64,000 nucleotides of DNA from Streptomyces blattellae (GTDB lineage: Bacteria; Actinomycetota; Actinomycetes; Streptomycetales; Streptomycetaceae). The stretch covers positions 1-64,000 of the forward strand of contig NZ_WJBG01000158.1 of assembly GCF_009709555.1 (NCBI RefSeq), given 5' to 3'. A program made the translations under genes and the position numbers. The stretch's first letter is position 1; every line of letters starts with the position of its first letter. The notes beneath the pieces are model-generated. The model made no database searches. It was given only the letters and a program-made list of their open reading frames with translations, and was not told where the DNA came from. Of the stretch, positions 55,736-64,000 are shown in pieces.

Positions 55736-57178
55736 GTGCCGAACGCCAACGAAGACAACCTCAGTGCCCTGAGCCAGGTGCAGCACCGCGCGGTCAGTGA
55801 ACTGCTGCGGGTCGCTCCTGTCGCCGACGACCTCGCTCGCCGCTTCCAGGAAGCCGGGTTCTCACTCGCCCTGGTCGGTGGATCGGTCAGGGACGTGTTG
55901 CTCGGCCGGCTCGGCAACGACCTCGACTTCACGACTGATGCCCGCCCGGAGGACGTCCTGAAGATCGTGCGCCCGTGGGCGGACGCCGTGTGGGAGGTCG
56001 GGATCGCCTTCGGTACCGTCGGGGCGCAGAAGGATGGCTACCAGATCGAGGTGACCACCTACCGGTCCGAGGCGTACGACCGGACGTCACGCAAGCCCGA
56101 AGTGTCATACGGCGATTCCATCGAGGAAGACCTCGTCCGGCGTGACTTCACGGTGAACGCGATGGCGGTCGCGCTCCCGGAGAAGGAGTTCATCGACCCG
56201 CATGGTGGTCTCAAGGACCTTGCGGAGCGTGTGCTGCGCACGCCGGGCACGCCCGAGGAGTCCTTCTCGGACGATCCGCTGCGGATGATGCGGGCCGCGC
56301 GCTTCGCCGCGCAACTCGACTTCGAGGTGGCCCCCGAGGTTGTCACGGCGATGAAGGAGATGGCCGGGCGCATTGAGATCGTCTCGGCCGAGCGGGTCCG
56401 GGACGAACTGAACAAGCTGATCCTTTCCGCGTACCCGCGCAAGGGACTGACCCTGCTGGTCGGCACCGAACTGGCCGACCACGTACTGCCCGAACTCCCG
56501 GCGCTCCGTCTGGAGCGCGACGAGCATCACCGGCACAAGGACGTCTACGACCACACGCTGATCGTCCTGGAGCAGGCGATCGCACTTGAGGATGACGGCC
56601 CCGACCTCACCCTGCGGCTCGCCGCGCTGCTGCATGACATCGGCAAGCCCCGCACCCGTCGCTTCGAGGGCGATGGCCGGGTCTCCTTCCACCACCACGA
56701 AGTGGTCGGCGCGAAGATGACCAAGAAGCGGATGACGGCGCTGAAGTACTCCAACGAACTCGTGAAGGACGTCTCCCGTCTGGTCGAACTCCACCTCCGT
56801 TTCCACGGCTACGGCACCGGCGAGTGGACGGACTCCGCGGTCCGCCGCTACGTCCGTGACGCCGGCCCCCTCCTCGACCGCCTGCACAAGCTGACCCGCT
56901 CGGACTGCACGACGCGGAACAAGCGCAAGGCAGCGGCTCTGGCCCGGGCGTACGACGGACTGGAGGACCGCATCGCCCAGCTCCAGGAGCAGGAGGAGCT
57001 GGACGCGATCCGCCCCGACCTCAATGGCAACCAGATCATGGAGATCCTGGGCGTTGGGCCGGGGCCGGCCGTTGGGCGTGCGTACACGCACATGCTGGAG
57101 CTTCGGCTGGAGAACGGGCCGATGGAGCACGACGCGGCGGTGGCGGCACTCAAGGAGTGGTGGGCAGAGCAGGGCTGA
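55736..57178 (+). CDS. cca: CCA tRNA nucleotidyltransferase
   Basis: 480-aa enzyme adding or repairing the 3' CCA of tRNAs, needed here for tRNA-Ala, which lacks an encoded CCA. The nucleotidyltransferase motif is GGSVRDVLLGRLGNDLDF (about 43-60), with RRDFTVNAMA; the C-terminal HD domain is at LAALLHDIGKPRTRR. GTG 55736 is used, as homologues begin VPNANEDN. It lacks an obvious ribosome site, and TACCCT sits 9-14 bp upstream, so a leaderless transcript is possible. Convergent with the LppU-like gene. Confidence 0.95.
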   Translation: MPNANEDNLSALSQVQHRAVSELLRVAPVADDLARRFQEAGFSLALVGGSVRDVLLGRLGNDLDFTTDARPEDVLKIVRPWADAVWEVGIAFGTVGAQKDGYQIEVTTYRSEAYDRTSRKPEVSYGDSIEEDLVRRDFTVNAMAVALPEKEFIDPHGGLKDLAERVLRTPGTPEESFSDDPLRMMRAARFAAQLDFEVAPEVVTAMKEMAGRIEIVSAERVRDELNKLILSAYPRKGLTLLVGTELADHVLPELPALRLERDEHHRHKDVYDHTLIVLEQAIALEDDGPDLTLRLAALLHDIGKPRTRRFEGDGRVSFHHHEVVGAKMTKKRMTALKYSNELVKDVSRLVELHLRFHGYGTGEWTDSAVRRYVRDAGPLLDRLHKLTRSDCTTRNKRKAAALARAYDGLEDRIAQLQEQEELDAIRPDLNGNQIMEILGVGPGPAVGRAYTHMLELRLENGPMEHDAAVAALKEWWAEQG

Positions 57179-57188
57179 GGATATGGAA

Positions 57189-57222
57189 ACGGGGTCATGT
57201 TTCACGTGAAACATGACCCCGT
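57189..57222. other. parS site 7 within a 34-bp perfect palindrome
   Basis: parS core GTTTCACGTGAAAC at 57199-57212. The symmetry continues perfectly for 10 bp on each side (left arm ACGGGGTCAT). It lies 10 bp after the cca stop, between convergent genes, so the RNA could also form a terminator hairpin. Confidence 0.95.
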
Positions 57223-57232
57223 GCAGCACGCG

Positions 57233-57272
57233 CGAGGGGGGCGGTGTTTCACGTGAAACACCGCCCCCCTCG
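57233..57272. other. parS site 8 within a 40-bp perfect palindrome
   Basis: parS core GTTTCACGTGAAAC at 57246-57259, flanked by perfectly symmetric arms (left arm CGAGGGGGGCGGT). Only 10 bp separate this palindrome from the previous one. It precedes the stop of the leftward LppU-like gene. Confidence 0.95.
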
Positions 57273-57281
57273 ATGTCTGCC

Positions 57282-57842
57282 CTACTTGGTGTAGTCCTTC
57301 AGGCAAAGCAGGAAGTCGCTGCCGTCACCGCTCTCGGTGTACACGTACTGGAAGTCCTTGGCCTTGGCCTCGCACTGGGAGCTGGCCTCGGTGTCAGTGG
57401 TGTACGAGCCCTCGACCTTGGCCAGCACCACGTACTCAGCATCCGAAGAGCTGCACTCGACTACCTCTAGGTCCGGGTCGCTGTTGCTGGTGCTGCCGCG
57501 GTGCATGCAGTCGCCCACCGCGGCCGTGTTGGCGTCATCCCGGCTGGCGATGATGCCGCCGATGACCACGCCGATGACGACTATGCCGACCACGATGTTC
57601 CTGATCGTCTTGAAGCTGAGCTTGCGACCGGACGGCTGTGGCGGGACCGGCGCATAGGGCGAGGCGCCCTGCTGGGGAAAGCCGGGCTGCTGAGGGAAGC
57701 CGGGCTGCGGGGGAAAGCCGGGCTGGCCCTGATGCTGCGGGTAGCCGCCCTGGGGCGGATACGGGGCCTGGCCTTGCGGCTGGGCGTACGGGTTCTGGCC
57801 CTGCGCGAATGGGTTCTGGCCCTGGGGCGGCGGAGTTGTCAA
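57282..57842 (-). CDS. LppU-like membrane protein with Pro/Gln-rich N-terminus
   Basis: 186 aa. The first ~75 residues are repeats of QGQNPFAQGQNPYAQ and QPGFPQQPGFPQQ type. One transmembrane helix follows (about 85-107, IRNIVVGIVVIGVVIGGIIAS), then a small extracellular domain with four cysteines (VGDCMH, VVECSS, SSQCEAK, LLCLK), resembling actinobacterial LppU/SCO3897-like proteins. The start is probably TTG 57842, with AGGGGG at 6 nt; an ATG at 57878 has no ribosome site. Function unknown. Confidence 0.78.
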   Translation of the reverse strand: MTTPPPQGQNPFAQGQNPYAQPQGQAPYPPQGGYPQHQGQPGFPPQPGFPQQPGFPQQGASPYAPVPPQPSGRKLSFKTIRNIVVGIVVIGVVIGGIIASRDDANTAAVGDCMHRGSTSNSDPDLEVVECSSSDAEYVVLAKVEGSYTTDTEASSQCEAKAKDFQYVYTESGDGSDFLLCLKDYTK

Positions 57843-57963
57843 CGGGGTCCCCCTGAAAAGGATGGGCGACGCGGACATGGCGTCGAAATAAGACGCACGT
57901 AAGCTACCGGCCCCCACTGACAACTCCGTATCCGGGAGTGACTCTGTGGCACTGATGTGACAC

Positions 57964-59226
57964 TTACTGGCGTTCAAAGCGGTTCATAGTGGTGGCAACT
58001 GCCCCGTAGATAACGGCCACCGTGATCACCAGCGGCACCGACCGACCGTCCGGCGGCAGCATCAAGGCAGCCACAGCGGCGGCTCCGACGAACGCGGCGT
58101 TGAACAGGACGTCGTAGACGGAGAAGACCCGGCCGCGGAAGCCGTCGTCGACCGAGGACTGCACGATCGTGTCCGTGGCGATCTTCGCCCCCTGGGTGGT
58201 GAGGCCCAGGACGAATGCCGCGACCAGCATGGGAGCCGTGGCGAACGGCAGGCCCAGGACGAGTTCCAGGACCGAGGCCGCCGCCGCACACACCACGATC
58301 CAGCGGCCGGCTCCGAGTCGTCCCGCTGCCCAGGGCGTCAGCACCGCCGCCGCGAAGAAACCGGCGCCGGAAATGGCCAACGCAAGCCCCAGTAGGGCGA
58401 GTCCGTCGTCTGAGGTGGACGTGAAGGCGTACCGGCAGAGCATCAGCAGCATGACCGTCAGGGCGCCGTAGCAGAACCGCATCATCGTCATCGCGCACAG
58501 CGCCCATGCCGCCTCCCGGCGCTGAGGGGCGGCAAGATGACGTACACCTGCTGCCAGGTCGCGTGCGGTGCCGGAGAGCGCGGCGGCGAGGCGAGGCTGG
58601 ACCAGCTCTCGGTCGGGGCCCAGCAGGTCCCGGGCCATGCTCAGCGAGGCCAGCCCCGCGCACAGATACAGCACGGCACCCAGCAGCACCACGGCCGCGT
58701 CGGAGTCGGCGACCAGCAGCCGCACGACGAAGGCGAGGCCGCCGCCGGCGGTCGCGGCGAGCGTTCCGGCAGTCGGGGAGAGGGAGTTGGCGATCACCAG
58801 CCGGTCGGCGTCGACCACGCGGGGCAGTGCGGCGGACAGGCCCGCCAGGACGAAGCGGTTGACGGCGGTGACGCACAGGGCGGAGACGTAGAAGAGCCAG
58901 TCAGGGACGTTGCTGACGATCAGGGCGGCCGTCACCGACGCCAGCAGGGCGCGCAGCAGGCTGCAGTACAGGAGAACCTGGCGGCGGCGCCAGCGGTCCA
59001 GCAGGACGCCTGCGAAGGGGCCCACCAGGGAGTACGGGAGGAGCAGGACCGCCATCGCGGAGGCGATCGCGGCGGCCGACGTCTGTCTCTCCGGCGAGAA
59101 GACGACGTAGGAAGCGAGTGCGACCTGGTAGACGCCGTCGGCCCCCTGGGACAGCAGGCGTACGGCGAGCAGGCGCCGGAAGCCCTGGAAGCGCAGGAGG
59201 ATGCGCAGGTCACGGACGACGGCCAT
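57964..59226 (-). CDS. Major facilitator superfamily transporter
   Basis: About 420 aa with twelve hydrophobic segments and MFS motifs: RFQGFRRLLAVRLLSQGADG at the start and the loop GPFAGVLLDRWRRRQVLL (seen as GVLLDRWRRR). The layout matches drug-efflux-type MFS proteins, but the substrate is unknown. ATG 59226 (MAVVRDLRILL) is preferred; an upstream ATG at 59265 in the same frame is possible. Runs in the same direction as, and 79 bp downstream of, the inositol phosphate synthase gene. Confidence 0.88.
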   Translation of the reverse strand: MAVVRDLRILLRFQGFRRLLAVRLLSQGADGVYQVALASYVVFSPERQTSAAAIASAMAVLLLPYSLVGPFAGVLLDRWRRRQVLLYCSLLRALLASVTAALIVSNVPDWLFYVSALCVTAVNRFVLAGLSAALPRVVDADRLVIANSLSPTAGTLAATAGGGLAFVVRLLVADSDAAVVLLGAVLYLCAGLASLSMARDLLGPDRELVQPRLAAALSGTARDLAAGVRHLAAPQRREAAWALCAMTMMRFCYGALTVMLLMLCRYAFTSTSDDGLALLGLALAISGAGFFAAAVLTPWAAGRLGAGRWIVVCAAAASVLELVLGLPFATAPMLVAAFVLGLTTQGAKIATDTIVQSSVDDGFRGRVFSVYDVLFNAAFVGAAAVAALMLPPDGRSVPLVITVAVIYGAVATTMNRFERQ

Positions 59227-59305
59227 GCGGTTCAGCCTCACATATGGGGAGGGCCCCCGGGCCATACGACCCAGGGACCCTCAACGGGTCAAGAGACGAC
59301 CGCTC

Positions 59306-60388
59306 TCAGCGCTCGACCTCGCCCTTGATGAACTTCTCCACGTTCTCCCGGGCCTCGTCGTCGAAGTACTGGACCGGCGGGGACTTCATGAAGTAGCTCG
59401 ACGCCGAGAGGATCGGCCCGCCGATGCCGCGGTCCTTGGCGATCTTCGCGGCCCGCAGGGCGTCGATGATGACGCCGGCGGAGTTCGGGGAGTCCCAGAC
59501 CTCGAGCTTGTACTCCAGGTTCAGCGGGACGTCACCGAAGGCGCGGCCCTCAAGGCGGACGTACGCCCACTTGCGGTCGTCGAGCCAGGCGACGTAGTCG
59601 GACGGGCCGATGTGGACGTTCTTCTCGCCGAGTTCCCGGTCGGGGATCTGCGAGGTGACGGCCTGCGTCTTGGAGATCTTCTTGGACTCCAGGCGATCAC
59701 GCTCAAGCATGTTCTTGAAGTCCATGTTGCCGCCGACGTTCAGCTGCATCGTGCGGTCGAGGATGACGCCGCGGTCCTCGAACAGCTTTGCCATGACGCG
59801 GTGCGTGATGGTGGCGCCGACCTGCGACTTGATGTCGTCGCCGACGATCGGCACGCCCGCCTCGGTGAACTTGTCCGCCCATTCCTTGGTGCCGGCGATG
59901 AAGACCGGGAGGGCGTTGACGAAGGCGACCTTGGCGTCGATGGCGCACTGGGCATAGAACTTCGCCGCGTCCTCGGAACCGACGGGCAGGTAGCAGACGA
60001 GGACGTCGACCTGCTTGTCCTTGAGGATCTGGACGACGTCGACCGGCGCCTCGGCGGACTCCTCGATGGTCTCGCGGTAGTACTTGCCGAGGCCGTCGAG
60101 GGTGTGGCCGCGCTGGACGGTCACGCCGGTGTTCGGCACATCGCAGATCTTGATGGTGTTGTTCTCGGAGGCGCCGATGGCGTCTGCGAGGTCGAGGCCG
60201 ACCTTCTTCGCGTCGACATCGAACGCGGCGACGAACTCCACGTCACGGACGTGGTAGTCGCCGAACTGCACGTGCATGAGGCCGGGGACCTTCGACGCCG
60301 GATCGGCGTCCTTGTAGTACTCGACTCCCTGCACCAGCGACGCGGCGCAGTTGCCCACGCCGACGACGGCTACGCGAACCGAACCCAT
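59306..60388 (-). CDS. ino1: Inositol-3-phosphate synthase
   Basis: 360-aa NAD-dependent enzyme making inositol phosphate from glucose 6-phosphate, feeding mycothiol and phosphatidylinositol. The N-terminal Rossmann motif is VAVVGVGNCAASLVQG. Central motifs are GDDIKSQVGATITHR and LNVGGNMDFKNML. It is the short actinobacterial/archaeal form. ATG 60388 follows GGAGCAACCGGA. The PadR gene ends 44 bp upstream on the same strand, so the two are probably one operon. Confidence 0.95.
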   Translation of the reverse strand: MGSVRVAVVGVGNCAASLVQGVEYYKDADPASKVPGLMHVQFGDYHVRDVEFVAAFDVDAKKVGLDLADAIGASENNTIKICDVPNTGVTVQRGHTLDGLGKYYRETIEESAEAPVDVVQILKDKQVDVLVCYLPVGSEDAAKFYAQCAIDAKVAFVNALPVFIAGTKEWADKFTEAGVPIVGDDIKSQVGATITHRVMAKLFEDRGVILDRTMQLNVGGNMDFKNMLERDRLESKKISKTQAVTSQIPDRELGEKNVHIGPSDYVAWLDDRKWAYVRLEGRAFGDVPLNLEYKLEVWDSPNSAGVIIDALRAAKIAKDRGIGGPILSASSYFMKSPPVQYFDDEARENVEKFIKGEVER

Positions 60389-60431
60389 TCCGGTTGCTCC
60401 CTGTGTGTACGAGTGAGGCCCTGACGGGACC

Positions 60432-61115
60432 TCACGTGGCGGTGTCGTCGGGCGTATCCGGCCGGGAGGTGTCCCCGGACCGGGGCAGGCCGCCCGACTC
60501 TCCAGATGTGGTGTCCTGCTGAGCGGGCCCCCCGGAGGCGGAACCACGGAGGTCCCGTCCGGCCCGCTCGCTCTCGATGAGCTCGTTCAGCCAGCGCACT
60601 TCGCGCTCCACGGACTCCATCCCGTGGCGCTGGAGCTCAAGCGTGTAGTCGTCGAGGCGCTCCCGGGTGCGCGCCAGGGAGGCGCGCATCTTCTCCAGGC
60701 GCTCCTCCAGCCGGCTGCGTCGCCCCTCAAGCACGCGCATGCGTACGTCGCGCGACGTCTGCCCGAAGAAGGCGAAGCGAGCGGCGAAGTGCTCGTCCTC
60801 GTACACATCGGGCCCGGTCTGCGAGAGCAGCTCCTCGAAGTGCTCTTTGCCTTCCGCCGTGAGCCGATAGACGATCTTGGCGCGGCGTCCGGTGAGAGGC
60901 GCGGCGAGGGCGTCCTCGGCGGTGCTCCCCGGCTCTTCGATCAACCAGCCGTTGGCGACCAGCGTCTTGAGGCAGGGGTAGAGCGTCCCGTAGCTGAACG
61001 CACGGAACACTCCCAGTGATGTGTTGAGTCGTTTGCGCAGCTCATAGCCGTGCATCGGGGATTCGCGGAGCAGGCCGAGTACGGCGAATTCGAGGATCCC
61101 GGAACGCCGGCTCAT
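60432..61115 (-). CDS. PadR family transcriptional regulator
   Basis: 227 aa. The winged-helix PadR domain (about 1-85) has GILEFAVLGLLRESPMHGYELRKRLN and FRAFSYGTLYPCLKTLVANGWL (recognised in parts). A long helical C-terminal half (about 115-195) forms the usual dimerising coiled coil (RRSRLEERLEKMRASLARTRERL in part), then a Ser/Pro/Asp tail. A perfect inverted repeat lies 62-84 bp upstream of the start, probably its own operator. Located upstream of ino1, so ino1 control is a fair inference. Confidence 0.9.
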   Translation of the reverse strand: MSRRSGILEFAVLGLLRESPMHGYELRKRLNTSLGVFRAFSYGTLYPCLKTLVANGWLIEEPGSTAEDALAAPLTGRRAKIVYRLTAEGKEHFEELLSQTGPDVYEDEHFAARFAFFGQTSRDVRMRVLEGRRSRLEERLEKMRASLARTRERLDDYTLELQRHGMESVEREVRWLNELIESERAGRDLRGSASGGPAQQDTTSGESGGLPRSGDTSRPDTPDDTAT

Positions 61116-61500
61116 CGTCGCCTCCTCCCTGCCGCGGCCCTTGCGACGGGGCGCCTTGACGGTCCTTATGTCGAGCTGATGTATCGACTCGATACATCAC
61201 GACGATAGAACGGCCTTCCGGATGCGACAAGAGGGAGGACGGTGAACGGGATCACATCACCGATTCGTAGGAAGTAAGTTGCCTGGTTTGGGGTGAACCT
61301 CGGGGCTAGGTGGGTTTTGACGGTGCGTAGTCTGTGCGGCATGCAGACCACCGGGAACCGAGTGACGCCTGGGGACGTCCTCGTCCCCGGTGCAGTACGG
61401 GTGAATGCGGGACCGACCACATCCGTACTTCGGGGGGACCGGAAACCTGCCGCCGTTTCCAGGCGCGCCACGGTGCGCCTGCCCTAGGAGTAGTCGTTCG
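61116..61500. other. Divergent promoter region of padR and the class A PBP gene
   Basis: 385 bp without a gene. It contains the PadR operator (61177-61199). The PBP gene is preceded by TAGGAG. I could not place a clear -35/-10 pair for the PBP gene. Confidence 0.5.
61177..61199. promoter_or_regulatory. PadR operator candidate, perfect 11-bp inverted repeat
   Basis: TGATGTATCGA (61177-61187) and TCGATACATCA (61189-61199) are exact reverse complements around one central base. ATGT and ACAT half-sites fit known PadR-family operators. Position upstream of the padR start supports autoregulation. Confidence 0.75.
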
Positions 61501-64000
61501 ATGAGCGAGCACCGCCGCAAACCGCCGCAGCCGCAGGGAGGCGGACGTGCCGCGGCCCGACGCGGCCAGTCCGGCTTGCCCACCGGCCGCCGCGCGGCAC
61601 CGCGAGGCGCCACCGGGTCTCCTTCCGACTCGTACGGGTCGGATTCCGGGTCGGGAGCCGAGGAGCGGCCGTACGGCGGCCGCGCCGAGGCCCGGCGTGC
61701 GGCCCAGAGAAGCTCAGGCGGTCGCCGCAGAGCAGCCGACCCGGCCCAGAGCGGCGGACGCGCCGGTCCCGGACGAGGCAGAGGGCGATCGGTTCCTCCT
61801 GGCAGGAAACGGCTCATCGACTACCCCCGGGCCGACAGGTACGGGTGGCGTCGCTGGGTGCCGTCCTGGAAGCTCGTCTCCGGCCTGTGCATCGGCTTCT
61901 TCGGCAGCCTCGTGGCCGCGGCGGGCATCGCGTACGCGATGGTGGACATCCCCGACATCGCCAAGACCGCCGAGGCGCAGAACAACGTCTACTACTGGGC
62001 CGACGGCAGCGAGATGGTCGCCACGGGTGGCGAGACGAATCGCCAGATCGTCAATCTCTCGCAAATCCCCGAGGATATGCGCAACGCCGTCATCTCCCAG
62101 GAGAACAAGACCTTCTACACGGACAGCGGCATCGACCCGAAGGGCATCGCCCGCGCCGTGTTCAACATGGCCAGGGGCGGCGCGACGCAGGGTGGCTCCA
62201 CGATCACCCAGCAGTACGTCAAGAACGCGATGCTCGACGACCAGTCGCAGACCGTCTCCCGGAAGGTCCAGGAGATCTTCGTCTCCATCAAGGTGGGCTC
62301 GCAGCTCTCCAAGGACGAGATCATGGCCGGCTACCTGAACTCCGGGTACTACGGCCGCGGGGCCTACGGCATCCAGGCGGCGGCGCGCGCGTACTTCAAA
62401 AAGGACGCCATCGACCTGAACGCGGGGCAGTGCGCCTTCCTGGCAGCGATGCTCAAGGGCGCCACGTACTACGACCCGGCGGGTGCCACCTCGATCGACC
62501 CCGCCGCCACGCCCGAGGCGAACAGCAGGCGGGCGGAGATCCAGATGCAGGACACCCTGGACAAGATGGTCGAGTACGGCCATCTGGATGCCGCGACGCG
62601 GGCCAAGTACACCGAGCTTCCCCGAACCCAGAGTCCGCGTTCGAACGCGGCGCTGAGCGGCCAGGTCGGCTACCTCGTCGACCTTGCCAAGGCGTATGTG
62701 GTCAACAACACGGACATCACCCAGAGCGATCTGGAACAGGGCGGCTACTCGATCTACACGACCTTCGACAAGAACAAGGTCAACGAGCTTGAGGACTCGG
62801 TCAAGAAGGTCCAGAAGGCCAACATCGACCCCGAGAAGCGTCCTGAGACGGACACGCACGTCCAGTTCGGCGGTGCCTCCGTGGACCCGAAGACCGGTGC
62901 GATCAAGGCCATCTACGGCGGTGAGGACGCGACCAAGCACTTCACCAACAACGCCGACGTCACCGGCGCCCAGGTCGGTTCGACGTTCAAGCCGTTCGTG
63001 CTCGCGGCAGGGATGACGTGGGGTGTGCGGGACCCGGATCTGGGTCCGACCCAAGCACAGGACGAGCGGACCCAGGTGTCCCCGAAGAGCCTCTACAGCG
63101 GCAAGAACAAACTCAAGATCGAGGAGTACAACGGAGACGTCTGGAAGAACGAGGAGGGCAAAGAGTGGCTGCAGGTCAATGACGGCGACCAGTCGTACGG
63201 CAGTCCGCCCAACTACGACATCGACCTCCGGGAGGCGATGCGGGAGTCGGTGAACTCCGCCTATGTGCAGCTGGGCATGGACGTCGGCCTGGACAAGGTG
63301 GAGGAGGCCGCCATCAACGCGGGCCTCAAGGAGGACAGCCTGTCCGGCACCGACTATCCGACGTTCTCCATCGGCACCTCCGACCCCAGTGCGATCCGCA
63401 TGGCGGGTGCGTACGCCACGTTCGCATCCAGCGGCGAGCAGCGTGACCCCTACTCCGTGGAGAAGGTCACGAGCAAGGACGGCACGGTCTTCACGCACGA
63501 GACGCAGACCAAGCAGGCGTTCACCAAGGACGTCGCCGACAACGTCACGGACGTCCTGAAGACGGTCGTCGACGAGGGCACGGGTACCAACGCCCAGCTG
63601 ACGGGGCGCGACGTGGCGGGCAAGACCGGTACCACCGACGGCAACAAGTCCGCCTGGTTCGTCGGCTACACCCCGCAGCTGTCCACGTCGATCACGATGT
63701 TCCGTTACGACGACGATGAGACCAAGAAGAACCGTACGTTCCTGGAGATGTACGGCACAGGCGACCAGGATTCGATCCATGGCGCCTCGTTCCCGGCGCA
63801 GATCTGGCACGACTACATGGAAGAGGCGCTGAAGGGCGAGCCTGTGGAGAAGTTCCCGACGCCCAAGCCCATCGGTGAGATCGTCAATGAGCCGACGCCG
63901 ACTCCCACTCCTACCTTCACCGAGACGCAGGAGGAGAGCCCGACGCCGACTCCGACGCCCAGTGAGTCCCTCGCCTCTCCCTCGCCCTCGACATCCGAGA
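61501..64000 (+). CDS. Class A penicillin-binding protein (transglycosylase/transpeptidase), partial
   Basis: Runs off the right end after ~833 codons. The N-terminal ~115 residues are an Arg/Gly/Pro-rich cytosolic tail and the membrane helix is at about 122-148. The transglycosylase domain has the Glu201 motif in SQENKTFYTDSG (first motif ED altered to EN) and GGSTITQQYVKN. The transpeptidase domain has S494-TFK, SVNSAY and K708-TGTT. The tail near the window end is Pro/Thr/Ser/Glu-rich. ATG 61501 follows TAGGAG. It builds and cross-links peptidoglycan, as a counterpart to the SEDS/class B pair on the left. Confidence 0.93.
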   Translation, partial: MSEHRRKPPQPQGGGRAAARRGQSGLPTGRRAAPRGATGSPSDSYGSDSGSGAEERPYGGRAEARRAAQRSSGGRRRAADPAQSGGRAGPGRGRGRSVPPGRKRLIDYPRADRYGWRRWVPSWKLVSGLCIGFFGSLVAAAGIAYAMVDIPDIAKTAEAQNNVYYWADGSEMVATGGETNRQIVNLSQIPEDMRNAVISQENKTFYTDSGIDPKGIARAVFNMARGGATQGGSTITQQYVKNAMLDDQSQTVSRKVQEIFVSIKVGSQLSKDEIMAGYLNSGYYGRGAYGIQAAARAYFKKDAIDLNAGQCAFLAAMLKGATYYDPAGATSIDPAATPEANSRRAEIQMQDTLDKMVEYGHLDAATRAKYTELPRTQSPRSNAALSGQVGYLVDLAKAYVVNNTDITQSDLEQGGYSIYTTFDKNKVNELEDSVKKVQKANIDPEKRPETDTHVQFGGASVDPKTGAIKAIYGGEDATKHFTNNADVTGAQVGSTFKPFVLAAGMTWGVRDPDLGPTQAQDERTQVSPKSLYSGKNKLKIEEYNGDVWKNEEGKEWLQVNDGDQSYGSPPNYDIDLREAMRESVNSAYVQLGMDVGLDKVEEAAINAGLKEDSLSGTDYPTFSIGTSDPSAIRMAGAYATFASSGEQRDPYSVEKVTSKDGTVFTHETQTKQAFTKDVADNVTDVLKTVVDEGTGTNAQLTGRDVAGKTGTTDGNKSAWFVGYTPQLSTSITMFRYDDDETKKNRTFLEMYGTGDQDSIHGASFPAQIWHDYMEEALKGEPVEKFPTPKPIGEIVNEPTPTPTPTFTETQEESPTPTPTPSESLASPSPSTSE

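Noticed and set aside
61714..63810. 698-codon minus-strand open frame opposite the class A PBP
   Set aside because: Shadow of the PBP gene; the PBP frame carries all catalytic motifs and stays open to the window end.

Overview
This is the origin-proximal core of a Streptomyces (or very close actinomycete) chromosome. GC content is high throughout and many genes start with GTG. The order gyrA-gyrB-DciA-recF-gnd-dnaN-oriC-dnaA-rpmH-rnpA-yidD-yidC-khpB-rsmG-parA-parB is the classic actinobacterial origin block. A non-coding oriC of about 0.6 kb packed with DnaA-box-like nonamers lies between dnaN and dnaA, and eight parS sites (seven perfect copies of GTTTCACGTGAAAC and one variant) are scattered around it.

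Layout from left to right. (1) 0-2.1 kb: an IS1634-like transposase inserted beside a tRNA-Leu(CAG). (2) 2.6-10.8 kb: the growth and cell-wall signalling cluster fhaA, fhaB, PP2C phosphatase, rodA/ftsW-type gene, class B PBP and the PASTA kinase pknB. (3) 10.9-16.4 kb: a broken fusion gene with an Mrr-like nuclease domain, then a leftward block of three class E sortases, a pabA/trpG-type amidotransferase, a 53-aa membrane protein and a DUF881 protein. (4) 16.5-24.4 kb: crgA, a DnaA-box cluster, a rhomboid protease, a cyclophilin, a DUF5324-type protein, tRNA-Ala(TGC), an XRE-type regulator, a second Ser/Thr kinase, a secreted protein and a DLW-39 peptide. (5) 24.7-34.2 kb: a small exported protein, tRNA-Ile(GAT), a DUF3566 protein, gyrA, gyrB, DciA-like, recF and gnd. 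(6) 34.3-45.6 kb: dnaN, oriC, dnaA and the rightward ribosome/RNase P/insertase/partition genes, ending with a GNAT gene. (7) 45.7-59.3 kb: trxA/trxB with a textbook SigR-type promoter, an ECF sigma/anti-sigma pair, a pseudokinase, murJ, a DUF6049 protein, cca, an LppU-like protein and an MFS transporter. (8) 59.3-64 kb: inositol-1-phosphate synthase, a PadR regulator with a clear operator, and a class A PBP running off the window.

How the genes fit together. The left cluster controls peptidoglycan synthesis by phosphorylation. Its FhaA is the expected partner of the MurJ/pseudokinase pair encoded 48 kb away; in mycobacteria the flippase and the pseudokinase are one protein. The centre handles replication initiation, topology and segregation. 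The trx and sigma genes give redox and envelope stress responses.

Most of the window is conserved core. The accessory-looking pieces are the IS element, the truncated Mrr-type gene with an 18-bp tandem repeat, and a small heptamer repeat. The least ordinary signals are non-coding: parS sites inside long perfect palindromes, parS sites read in the same codon phase inside three proteins, and DnaA-box clusters away from oriC (next to crgA and in front of parA). I saw no CRISPR array, prophage, biosynthetic cluster or obviously new multi-gene defence system.
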